From Streptosporangiaceae bacterium (GTDB taxonomy: Bacteria; Actinomycetota; Actinomycetes; Streptosporangiales; Streptosporangiaceae), in assembly GCA_030041195.1 (NCBI GenBank), contig JASHOI010000568.1, positions 1 to 5,175 of the forward strand: a DNA stretch of 5,175 bases, read 5' to 3'. Of the stretch, positions 1 through 5,175 are shown in pieces; the first letter of the stretch is position 1, and every line of letters begins with the position of its first letter. The translations under genes were made by a program, and so were the position numbers. The notes below the pieces were generated by a model. That model saw only the letters and a program-made list of their open reading frames with translations. It searched no databases and was not told the origin of the DNA.

Positions 1-1248
1 GGCCAGCACCTGCTCGAGCGTCGCGGCGCCGCTGCGCACCAGCGCGGCGATCCCGGCTTCGGCCAGCATGTGCGCCGCGTAGTCCCAGTCCCCCGCCTCG
101 GCCGCGCTGCGCAGCGCGTCGATGGCCTGGTCATGTGCTGCGTGCCAGCGCGCGGCCCGGCGCAGCAGGATCGGGACCTCGTGCGGGATCTCCCTGGCGC
201 GCTCGGCGGCGAGCACGTCGCGGAGCAGCGGGTGGTAGCGGTACCCGGCGTGGTCGTTGCCGAGCGCCTCCACGAAACTGTTTTCCCTGCTGAGCCGCTC
301 CAGCGTGCGGCCGCCGCCCGGCTCGCCGGTCAGCGCGTCGGCGAGGTCGCCCGACATCTGCTCGGTGACGCTGGTGCGGAGCATGAACAACCTGGTCTCC
401 GGCGGCTGCCTGCCGAGCACCTCGTCCCAGAGATAGTCGGTGACGAGCGGCTCGTCACCGGCGATGTCGGTGATCCGGCCGCCCTGCCGCACCTGGGCGC
501 GGGCGCTCATGGCCGCCAGCCGGAGCCCGGCCATCCAGCCCTCGGTGCGCCGGAGCAGCTCGTCCCGGGCGAACGCGTCGACCTCGAGGCCGAGCATCGC
601 GAAGTAGGCGTCCGCCTCGTCGGCCGTGCAGGCCAGGTCCGACGCTGTCACGTCGGCCAGGTCCCCGGACACCCGCAGCCTGGCCAGCTGGAGGGGCGGC
701 GGGCAGCGCCCGCTGAGGATCAGCCGCAGGGTCGGCGGGGCATGCCTGATCAGCAGGTCGAGGCCGGCCAGCACCGGGCCGTCCGCCAGCTCGTGCACGT
801 CGTCGAGCACCAGCGTCGCCGGCTCGGTCAGCTGCTGCGCCGCCTCGGCGACGCGCAGCGGGAGGCCGTCGGCGGCGGCGTCTTGCAGTGCCTGGGCCGC
901 GTCGGCGGGGACCGCGCCAGCGCGCGCCAGCGCAGCCTGGACATAGCCCCAGAACCTGGCCGGATCCTGGTCTTCGGCATCCAGCGTCAGCCAGGCGATC
1001 CGGCGGGTCGCCGGGGCCGCTGACGCCCACGATCCGCAGGCGACGGTCTTCCCCGCGCCGGCCGGCCCGGACACCACGGTCACCCGGTGCCCCGCCGCGT
1101 GTTCGACCAGGTCGATCACGCGGCCGCGGCGCAGGATGGCCAGGCTCAGCCGCGGTATCCGCAGCTTGTCAGCGAGAATTTCCGGCCCCTCGGCGGCCGC
1201 CGGCTTGAGCCGGCGCGCGGCAACGGGCCCGCTGGTCGTGCTCGACAT
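1..1248 (-). CDS. MalT-like LuxR-family ATP-dependent transcriptional regulator, N-terminal part (3' end off the window)
   Basis: Seen: translating the minus strand from the ATG at 1248 gives 416 codons with no stop up to the window edge. Residues 24-34 read EILADKLRIPR, the usual MalT-like opening. Walker A is GPAGAGKT (61-68), with Lys67 and Thr68 intact. A WLTLDAEDQDPARFW block (86-100) follows, then Walker B LVLDDVHEL (146-154), LSGRCPPPLQLARLR (178-192), TEGWMAGLRLAA (235-246), a DYLWDEVL block (271-278), LRTSVTEQMSGDLADALTG (290-308) and YRYHPLLRDVL (336-346). Helical, TPR-like sequence starts near 360. Known: these blocks in this order mark STAND-class MalT/LAL regulators, which bind ATP and an inducer, oligomerise and bind DNA through a C-terminal LuxR helix-turn-helix; they are commonly about 850-950 residues. 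Inferred: a cytoplasmic regulator of unknown inducer and targets. The DNA-binding domain is not in view, so a STAND ATPase with another C-terminus is possible. The start fits the family N-terminus and has a G-rich tract just upstream. Confidence 0.9.
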   Translation of the reverse strand, partial: MSSTTSGPVAARRLKPAAAEGPEILADKLRIPRLSLAILRRGRVIDLVEHAAGHRVTVVSGPAGAGKTVACGSWASAAPATRRIAWLTLDAEDQDPARFWGYVQAALARAGAVPADAAQALQDAAADGLPLRVAEAAQQLTEPATLVLDDVHELADGPVLAGLDLLIRHAPPTLRLILSGRCPPPLQLARLRVSGDLADVTASDLACTADEADAYFAMLGLEVDAFARDELLRRTEGWMAGLRLAAMSARAQVRQGGRITDIAGDEPLVTDYLWDEVLGRQPPETRLFMLRTSVTEQMSGDLADALTGEPGGGRTLERLSRENSFVEALGNDHAGYRYHPLLRDVLAAERAREIPHEVPILLRRAARWHAAHDQAIDALRSAAEAGDWDYAAHMLAEAGIAALVRSGAATLEQVLA

Positions 1249-1249
1249 G

Positions 1250-1257
1250 CCCCCCCC
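1250..1257 (-). promoter_or_regulatory. Run of eight G acting as probable ribosome binding site of the MalT-like regulator
   Basis: On the coding strand the regulator's ATG is preceded by eight consecutive G residues and a single C. No classical GGAGG is visible upstream, so part of this run probably pairs with the anti-Shine-Dalgarno sequence. The spacing is ambiguous because any window of the run could pair. Confidence 0.45.
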
Positions 1258-1267
1258 GTCGGGCAAC

Positions 1268-1315
1268 CGGCCTGCAGGAACGAGCGGAAGGTCGAGAAAC
1301 GCTGCCTGCAGGCCG
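1268..1315. repeat. 11-bp inverted repeat, each arm holding the palindrome CCTGCAGG
   Basis: CGGCCTGCAGG at 1268-1278 and its exact reverse complement CCTGCAGGCCG at 1305-1315 flank 26 bp. Each arm contains the perfect 8-bp palindrome CCTGCAGG (1271-1278 and 1305-1312), centres 34 bp apart. The pair lies about 20-70 bp upstream of the regulator's start codon. It could be a tandem operator, or in RNA an 11-bp stem in the regulator's leader. No binding protein can be named. Confidence 0.45.
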
Positions 1316-1450
1316 AATGTGCGGCTCGCAACCCCTTGACCGGCCTACCCGCGGTTGAGCGCCGCCAACCGCCGAGCCGCCGCCGAGCTCACCCGGCCAG
1401 GGTGACGCCTGCCTGCGCATATGTCTTTAGCGTTCGGGCGTTGCGGCCGG

Positions 1451-1466
1451 CCCGCGTCAACGCGGG
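1451..1466. promoter_or_regulatory. Operator-like palindrome CCCGCGT-CA-ACGCGGG
   Basis: Seven-bp half-sites CCCGCGT (1451-1457) and ACGCGGG (1460-1466) are perfect inverted copies around a 2-bp centre, the geometry of a dimeric repressor site. It sits in the divergent region about 200 bp from the regulator start and about 350 bp from the membrane-protein start. As RNA it would form a six-pair stem with a TCAA loop, but no T-run follows, so a terminator is unlikely. Chance occurrence in GC-rich DNA is possible. Confidence 0.3.
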
Positions 1467-1751
1467 GCCCCGGGCGGCGACGCGGCCGTGGGGCGGCGAG
1501 GCGGCGGCCAGAGGAACAGGTCAGCGCACGAGCGAGCTCTCACCGGCTCGGCCGCGGCGGCATATGGCGGCGGGCGGCCGGTGTCTGCCCCCGATCGGCG
1601 CGGGATACCCGGGGCAGCCTTGATCACCCCGTCCGGATGATGCAGGTGTCCCTGGCTGTCCGTACCGTCACGTGTAGTGAGAGACCGGGCACATCCGGCT
1701 ACGCACTGGACAGCAGGCAACCCGCACGCCGCCCGGTGAACGGCATACGGC

Positions 1752-1789
1752 GCTCGCGGGGCCGGAGCCGCGAGCACCCGACTCGCGGC
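1752..1789 (+). promoter_or_regulatory. Two mutually exclusive leader hairpins upstream of the DUF7144-type gene
   Basis: Segment A, GCTCGCGG (1752-1759), pairs perfectly with CCGCGAGC (1768-1775) across an 8-base loop. The same middle segment, read as GCCGCGAG (1767-1774), also pairs perfectly with CTCGCGGC (1782-1789) across a 7-base loop. The two helices share the middle strand, so only one can form at a time. The second helix ends about 8 bases before the ribosome binding site. This layout resembles a two-state leader, but no ligand domain, leader peptide or poly-U terminator is visible, and it is only relevant if transcription starts upstream of 1752. Confidence 0.35.
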
Positions 1790-1797
1790 CGGCGAGA

Positions 1798-1805
1798 AAG
1801 GGGGG
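1798..1805 (+). promoter_or_regulatory. Ribosome binding site of the DUF7144-type gene
   Basis: A purine-rich AAGGGGGG lies six bases upstream of the ATG at 1812. It supports this start over other frames; no other in-frame start has comparable support. Confidence 0.7.
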
Positions 1806-1811
1806 CTGCTC

Positions 1812-2357
1812 ATGAGCAGTGCACAGGACCGACCAACGGGGACGGCGGGCGCCGGGACGACGGGCTCGACCGAACCGACCGGTACCGGCGTGCCTGGCCA
1901 GCGTGGGGCGCACCGGAGCACCAGCTACGAGGAGACGTACCGCGAGTCGGCCGACTACGACCGGCACGAGGGCAGGACCGCGGCCCGGATGGGCGGCGCA
2001 GGCCTGGCCGCGGTACTGATGATCTTCACGGGTCTCGTGGGCTTCTTCCAGGGAATCGTGGGGCTCATCCACGGAGCGTTCTACGTCGTACACCCGAACT
2101 ACGTCTTCACCGTCGGCCCGTGGGGCCGGGGGCTCACCCAGCTGATCCTCGGAGCCGTGGTGTTCGCGGCAGGCGTGTGCCTGCTCCTCGGCATGACGTG
2201 GGCCAGGGTGGTGGGCATCGTGCTCGCCGTGCTCTACGGCGTCGCGAGCTTCCTGTTCCTGCCGTGGTACCCGATCTGGGGGATCATCCTGATCGCCCTG
2301 AACGTGTTCATCATCTGGGCCCTGACAACGATGGGCAGACACCGCCGGGTCGCCTGA
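1812..2357 (+). CDS. Small four-helix membrane protein, DUF7144 type
   Basis: Seen: 181 residues starting at an ATG with a strong ribosome binding site and ending in TGA. Residues 1-60 are hydrophilic and low in complexity (Thr, Gly, Ser, Pro), then a charged Tyr/Glu/Asp/Arg stretch (SYEETYRESADYDRHEGR, 38-55). Four hydrophobic segments follow at about 62-86, 107-127, 131-149 and 155-172, ending in a short basic tail (GRHRRVA). Typical blocks are FFQGIVGLIHGAFY (78-91), MTWARVVGIVLAVLYG (128-143), FLPWYPIWGIILIALNVF (149-166) and IIWAL (167-171). Known: the pattern of a glycine-rich first helix, a WAR motif and a (Y)P-W turn before a last helix ending in WAL matches the actinobacterial DUF7144 family, whose function is unknown. 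Inferred: an inner-membrane protein with the N-terminal tail probably cytoplasmic. It is transcribed divergently from the MalT-like regulator, but nothing shows regulation by it. Confidence 0.9.
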   Translation: MSSAQDRPTGTAGAGTTGSTEPTGTGVPGQRGAHRSTSYEETYRESADYDRHEGRTAARMGGAGLAAVLMIFTGLVGFFQGIVGLIHGAFYVVHPNYVFTVGPWGRGLTQLILGAVVFAAGVCLLLGMTWARVVGIVLAVLYGVASFLFLPWYPIWGIILIALNVFIIWALTTMGRHRRVA

Positions 2358-2369
2358 CCGGCGGAACCG

Positions 2370-2411
2370 CGCACGAAGCTCCGGCCACAGCGGCCGGAGC
2401 TTCGTCGTGCG
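2370..2411. terminator. Bidirectional hairpin terminator between convergent genes
   Basis: ACGAAGCTCCGGCC (2373-2386) pairs perfectly with GGCCGGAGCTTCGT (2392-2405) around the loop ACAGC. A further outer stem (GCACG against CGTGC) can form if three bases bulge on the right side. It lies 13 bases past the stop of the plus-strand gene and ends about 11 bases before the stop of the minus-strand GH15 gene, so it can end both transcripts. No clean U-tract follows on either side, as is common for actinobacterial terminators. Confidence 0.8.
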
Positions 2412-2421
2412 TGACCGGTGC

Positions 2422-4206
2422 TCAGCCGACCAGATGCCTGGCGCTCAGCGCGTCAACCGCCGCGGCGGCCTCGGCCAGCGCGACGTGGCTGGCGGTCAGC
2501 GGGTAGTTCCCGGCCAGCCGCGTGCGCAGCGGGTCGTACTCCTCGGCCAGCAAGCCGACGTCGTTGCGCAGCTCGAGCAGGTGGGTGAACACCTGGCGGG
2601 CCTGCGCGCCGCGCCCCATCGCCGCCGCGGTTTGCGCCAGCCAGAACGTGGCCGGCAGGTAGCCGCCATCGGCCGGCGGCATCCCGTCCAGGCTGTCCTC
2701 CAGGTCCCGCTCGTACCGCAGCAGCACCCCGCCGCGGTCCAGCTTGTGCTCGATGCCGGAGACCGTGCCGCGCAGCCGCTCGTCGTTAGGCGGCAGGAAC
2801 CCGAGCATCCCGAGGCGCAGCAAGCTGGCGTCCGCTCCCGGGTGTTCATAGGCCTGAACGAACGCCGCGGTGCCGGTGTCGTAGCCACGGTCGAGAACGT
2901 CGGCCCTGACCTCGGCGCGCAGGGCGCGCCACCGGTCGGCCGGTCCGGGATCGCCGAACCGCTCGATCATCTTGACGGCCGCGTCCGCGGCCGCCCAGAC
3001 CATGACCTTGGAGTGCACGAACTGGCGCGCCGGGCCGCGCACCTCCCAGATCCCGGCGTCCGGCTGGCGCCACGTCGTCTCCAGGTGGGCCAGCAGCTCG
3101 TCGGCGTCCCACGGATCGTGCGACCCGTTCAGGCCGGCCATCCGGATCGCCAGCCGCGCGGTGAGCACCTCGCCGAACACCCCGAGTGGCGGCATGGCGG
3201 TGGCCGCGTTGCCGATCCGCACCGGCCGCGCCCCCTCGTAGCCGGGCAGCCATTCGAGCTCGATCTCCGGCAGCCGGTGCTCTCCGGCCAGGCCGTACAG
3301 CTCCTGCACGCCGGACGGCTTGCCCGCCACCGCGTGGCTCATCCAGTCGAGCAGGCCGACGGCCTCGCCGAGCGCCCCGGCGCGCAGCAGCACCCGGAGC
3401 GCGGCCGCGGCGTCCCGCAGCCAGCAGTACCGGTAGTCCCAGTTCCGTGAGCCCGACGCCTGCTGCGGCAGCGAGGTGGTGGGCGCGGCCACAACCCCGC
3501 CGGTCGGGGCGTAGGTGAGCGCCTTGACCGTGATCAGGGACCGGATCACGGCCTCGCGCCACTCGCCCTCGTAGGTCAGGCCCGCCACCCAGCCGCGCCA
3601 CCAGCGCTCGGTCTGGTCGATCAGCGCCGGGACCAGCGGCGGGTCCGGCGGGTCGTCCCGGGAGCTCCGCCAGACCACGGCGAACGGCACCTTGTCGCCC
3701 TGGCTCACCGTGAGCTCGGCGGTCGCGGTGCCCCGGGCCCGGCGCACGTGCGCCGGGCCGAACAGCCACAGCGTCTCCGAGCCGGCGACGATGCGGTGGG
3801 CCCCGGCGTCCCGCAGCACCCGTGGTTCCGCCGATCCGTACTCGAAGCAGGCGGCGAGCGTCATCCGCAGGTCCACGGTGCCGCTGACGCCCTCGATCAT
3901 CCGGACCAGGACCGGGTCGGACTCGCGTGGCGGCATGCAGTCCACCAGGCGGGCGGTCCCCGAGTCCACGGTGAACTCGGTTTCGAGCACCAGCGTGTCC
4001 GGCCGGTAGCGGCGCTGCACCAGGCTGTTGCCGCCGGCCGGCCCGATCCGCCAGTGCCCATGCCGGTCTTCCCCCAGCAGCCCGGCGAAGCAGGCCTCGG
4101 AGTCGAACCTCGGCAGGCAGAGCCAGTCGATCGATCCGTCCCTGCCCACGAGCGCCGCCGTATGCAGGTCGCCGATCAGCCCGTAGTCCTGGATCGGTAG
4201 CGACAT
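2422..4206 (-). CDS. Glycoside hydrolase family 15 protein (glucoamylase / trehalase type)
   Basis: Seen: 594 residues. I chose the ATG at 4206 because GGAGGG lies six bases upstream and the protein then begins MSLPIQDYGLIGDLHTAALV, the usual start of this family; an in-frame start at 4248 would add 14 unconserved residues. The N-terminal beta-sandwich covers about 1-200 (GSIDWLCLPRFDS at 25-37). The alpha/alpha-barrel follows with SRNWDYRYCWLRDA (253-266), QELYGLAGEHRLPE (301-314), LPGYEGARPVRIGNAA (320-335), GIWEVRGP (385-392), FVHSKVMVWAA (396-406) and GLLAEEYDP (551-559). Known: GH15 enzymes invert alpha-glucosidic bonds with two catalytic Glu residues; homology suggests Glu388 (WEVRG) as acid and Glu555 or Glu556 as base. 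No signal peptide is seen, so it is probably cytoplasmic, acting on maltodextrins or trehalose. Oddity: GNYPLTASH (566-574) replaces the common GNFPQAFSH. Substrate is uncertain. Confidence 0.93.
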   Translation of the reverse strand: MSLPIQDYGLIGDLHTAALVGRDGSIDWLCLPRFDSEACFAGLLGEDRHGHWRIGPAGGNSLVQRRYRPDTLVLETEFTVDSGTARLVDCMPPRESDPVLVRMIEGVSGTVDLRMTLAACFEYGSAEPRVLRDAGAHRIVAGSETLWLFGPAHVRRARGTATAELTVSQGDKVPFAVVWRSSRDDPPDPPLVPALIDQTERWWRGWVAGLTYEGEWREAVIRSLITVKALTYAPTGGVVAAPTTSLPQQASGSRNWDYRYCWLRDAAAALRVLLRAGALGEAVGLLDWMSHAVAGKPSGVQELYGLAGEHRLPEIELEWLPGYEGARPVRIGNAATAMPPLGVFGEVLTARLAIRMAGLNGSHDPWDADELLAHLETTWRQPDAGIWEVRGPARQFVHSKVMVWAAADAAVKMIERFGDPGPADRWRALRAEVRADVLDRGYDTGTAAFVQAYEHPGADASLLRLGMLGFLPPNDERLRGTVSGIEHKLDRGGVLLRYERDLEDSLDGMPPADGGYLPATFWLAQTAAAMGRGAQARQVFTHLLELRNDVGLLAEEYDPLRTRLAGNYPLTASHVALAEAAAAVDALSARHLVG

Positions 4207-4329
4207 CGGCAACCCTCCGCTGGCGGCCCTGGGCGAAGCTCGGCGCACCCCCGGTCAGCCCATCGCGGCAGTCTGCTGCGGCCGGCCACCGGTGTCGTCA
4301 TCCCTGGCAGGTGAGTAACGCCCGGCGGG
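4207..4329 (-). other. Short spacer between the CydC-like and GH15 genes
   Basis: These 123 bp separate the stop of the ABC gene from the GH15 start on the same strand. Apart from the GH15 ribosome binding site I see only short GC palindromes (GGCCGGCC at 4280-4287 and CACCGGTG at 4287-4294). There is no strong terminator hairpin and no convincing promoter pair. The length would allow a separate GH15 promoter, so co-transcription is uncertain. Confidence 0.5.
4213..4218 (-). promoter_or_regulatory. Ribosome binding site of the GH15 gene
   Basis: GGAGGG on the minus strand lies six bases before the ATG at 4206. It decides the start in favour of this ATG rather than the in-frame start at 4248, which would place the site inside the coding region. 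Confidence 0.85.
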
Positions 4330-5175
4330 CTAGAGGCGCAGGTAGGGACCGTCGGCGGAGCTGAGCTCGCGGTGGGTGCCGCGCGCCGTGACCTTCCCAC
4401 GGTCCAGCACGACGATCTCGTCCACCTGCTCCAGCCCGGCGAGGTCGTGGGTGATCAGCAGGGTGGACCGGCCCGCGGTGACGGCGAGCAGGTCGGCGGT
4501 CAGCGCGGCGGCGGCCTCGGGGTCGAGGTGGGCGGTCGGCTCGTCCAGGATCAGCAGGTCCGGGTCGGCCAGCAGCGCCCTGGCCAGGGCCAGCCGCTGC
4601 CGCTCGCCGCCGGACATCGCGGCGCCGCGGGCGCCGACCCGGGTGCCCAGGCCCTGGGGCAGCGACTCGATCCAGGGCAGCAGCCTGGCGCTGGCCGCCG
4701 CGGCCGCCAGTTCCTCGTCGCTCGCGCTCGGCCGGGCCAGGCGCAGGTTGTCCCGGACCGTCGCGTCGAAGATGTGCGGGTCCTGGGGGCAGCCGCCGAT
4801 TACGGTCCGCACGTCATCGGCGGCGAACGCGGCAAGGTCCTCGCCGTTGAGCGTGAGGATCCCCCGGACCGGGTCGCAGAACCGCAGCAGCACGGCGGCC
4901 ACGGTGGACTTGCCGGCGCCGTTGGGGCCGACCAGCGCGACCCTCCGCCCCGGCCGCAGGTCAAGATCGACCCCGTCCAGCGCGAGCGGTGCGCCCGGCT
5001 GGTAGCGGACGCTGACGCCGAGCAGCCGTACCCGCATGGGGCGGGCCGGCAGCGGGCGGGGCGACCGAGGCTCGGTCACCGGGTCGGGCGCGTCCAGCAC
5101 GGCGCCGATCCTGGCGGCCGAGCCGCGCGCGGCGCTGAGCTGCAGCGCCGCCGCTGGCAGCGCGTTCACGGCCTC
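4330..5175 (-). CDS. cydC: ABC exporter ATPase domain, CydC-like (5' end off the window)
   Basis: Seen: 281 residues to a TAG stop; the frame stays open to the right edge, so the GTG at 5169 is not the start. The first residues (EAVNALPAAALQLSAARGSAARI with a following LDAP) look like the end of the last transmembrane helix region and the linker of a fused TM-ATPase half-transporter. The nucleotide-binding domain has Walker A GPNGAGKST (83-91), Q-loop Gln131 (CPQDPHIF), a DATVRDNLRLARP block (137-149), signature MSGGERQRLALARALL (187-202), Walker B LLILDEP (207-213), D-loop HLD (216-218) and switch His243 (LITHDL). Known: CydC pairs with CydD to export cysteine/glutathione and is needed for cytochrome bd assembly. 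Inferred: the IGGCPQDPHIFDATVRDNLRLA and SLPQGLGTRVG style, and LITHDLAGLEQVDEIVVLD, resemble actinobacterial CydC or the CydC half of a CydDC fusion; another half-size exporter cannot be excluded. The signature has Glu in place of the final Gln (SGGE), a known variant. Confidence 0.8.
   Translation of the reverse strand, partial: EAVNALPAAALQLSAARGSAARIGAVLDAPDPVTEPRSPRPLPARPMRVRLLGVSVRYQPGAPLALDGVDLDLRPGRRVALVGPNGAGKSTVAAVLLRFCDPVRGILTLNGEDLAAFAADDVRTVIGGCPQDPHIFDATVRDNLRLARPSASDEELAAAAASARLLPWIESLPQGLGTRVGARGAAMSGGERQRLALARALLADPDLLILDEPTAHLDPEAAAALTADLLAVTAGRSTLLITHDLAGLEQVDEIVVLDRGKVTARGTHRELSSADGPYLRL

Larger units (their letters stand above)
1249..1811. other. Divergent intergenic region, 563 bp, no convincing gene
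   Basis: This stretch separates the start of the minus-strand regulator from the start of the plus-strand membrane protein. Open frames crossing it on both strands are rich in Arg, Pro, Gly and Ala, show no recognisable domain, lack good ribosome binding sites and run into real genes in other frames, so I read them as by-products of high GC. It holds a pair of CCTGCAGG palindromes (1268-1315), a short AT-richer patch (about 1417-1430), an operator-like palindrome (1451-1466), a long-loop inverted repeat (CTGCCCC at 1585-1591 with GGGGCAG at 1611-1617) and two competing hairpins (1752-1789). Promoters for both genes should lie here, but I could not find a convincing -35/-10 pair with correct spacing. 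Confidence 0.7.

Noticed and set aside
70..1208. Long plus-strand open frames opposite the regulator
   Set aside because: They are rich in Arg, Pro, Gly and Ala, have no recognisable domain and lie opposite a minus-strand frame with a full set of MalT-like motifs.
1336..1341. TTGACC as a plus-strand -35 element
   Set aside because: No -10-like hexamer occurs 16-18 bp downstream, and it is almost 500 bp from the plus-strand gene.
1602..1610. GGGATACCC, whose minus strand contains GGGTAT as in some SigB/SigF-type -10 elements
   Set aside because: No matching GTTT-like -35 at the right distance, and it is over 350 bp from the minus-strand gene.
1087..1623. Possible plus-strand 178-residue gene crossing into the intergenic region
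   Set aside because: Its start overlaps the regulator antisense, it lacks a ribosome binding site, and its composition is that of random GC-rich DNA.
1457..1921. Possible minus-strand 154-residue gene
   Set aside because: It overlaps the start and leader of the well-supported membrane-protein gene and shows no domain.
1421..2506. Plus-strand 361-residue frame spanning the membrane-protein gene
   Set aside because: It covers the DUF7144-type gene in another frame, runs through the terminator hairpin into the GH15 gene, and has low-complexity Arg/Gly/Pro content.
2407..3450. Plus-strand 347-residue frame opposite the GH15 gene
   Set aside because: It is antisense to an enzyme with clear conserved motifs; its Gln, Arg, Val and Pro bias is expected from the complementary codons.
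4280..4294. GGCCGGCC and CACCGGTG palindromes between the ABC and GH15 genes
   Set aside because: Short GC palindromes are frequent by chance in DNA of this composition and do not form a useful hairpin.
4376..5005. Plus-strand 209-residue frame opposite the ABC gene
   Set aside because: Ser/Arg/Ala-rich antisense shadow of a nucleotide-binding domain with intact Walker motifs.

Overview
The window is very GC-rich and shows the strong third-position G/C bias of a high-GC actinobacterium. The domain set fits that: a MalT/LuxR-type STAND regulator, a DUF7144-type small membrane protein, a bacterial GH15 enzyme and an actinobacterial CydC-like ABC exporter subunit. The same bias leaves long spurious open frames opposite most real genes; I left these out. 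I cannot name a genus.

Layout: (1) 1-1248, minus strand, is the N-terminal 416 residues of a large ATP-dependent MalT-like (LuxR family) regulator; its C-terminal half and expected DNA-binding domain lie off the left edge. (2) 1249-1811 is a 563-bp divergent intergenic region with no convincing gene. It holds operator-like inverted repeats near the regulator and, close to the plus-strand gene, two mutually exclusive hairpins. (3) 1812-2357, plus strand, encodes a 181-residue four-helix membrane protein of the DUF7144 type. (4) 2370-2411 is a strong hairpin between convergent genes, probably a bidirectional terminator. (5) 2422-4206, minus strand, encodes a complete 594-residue GH15 hydrolase (glucoamylase/trehalase type). 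(6) 4330-5175, minus strand, is the C-terminal part of an ABC exporter subunit best matched to CydC (cytochrome bd assembly, thiol export), running off the right edge.

The genes do not form an obvious single pathway. The regulator and the membrane protein are divergent and could share control elements. The GH15 enzyme (alpha-glucan or trehalose breakdown) and the CydC-like subunit are co-directional but separated by 123 bp. I saw no mobile element, tRNA, rRNA or CRISPR array, and no clear new multi-gene system. The most unusual material is the non-coding structure in the divergent region.
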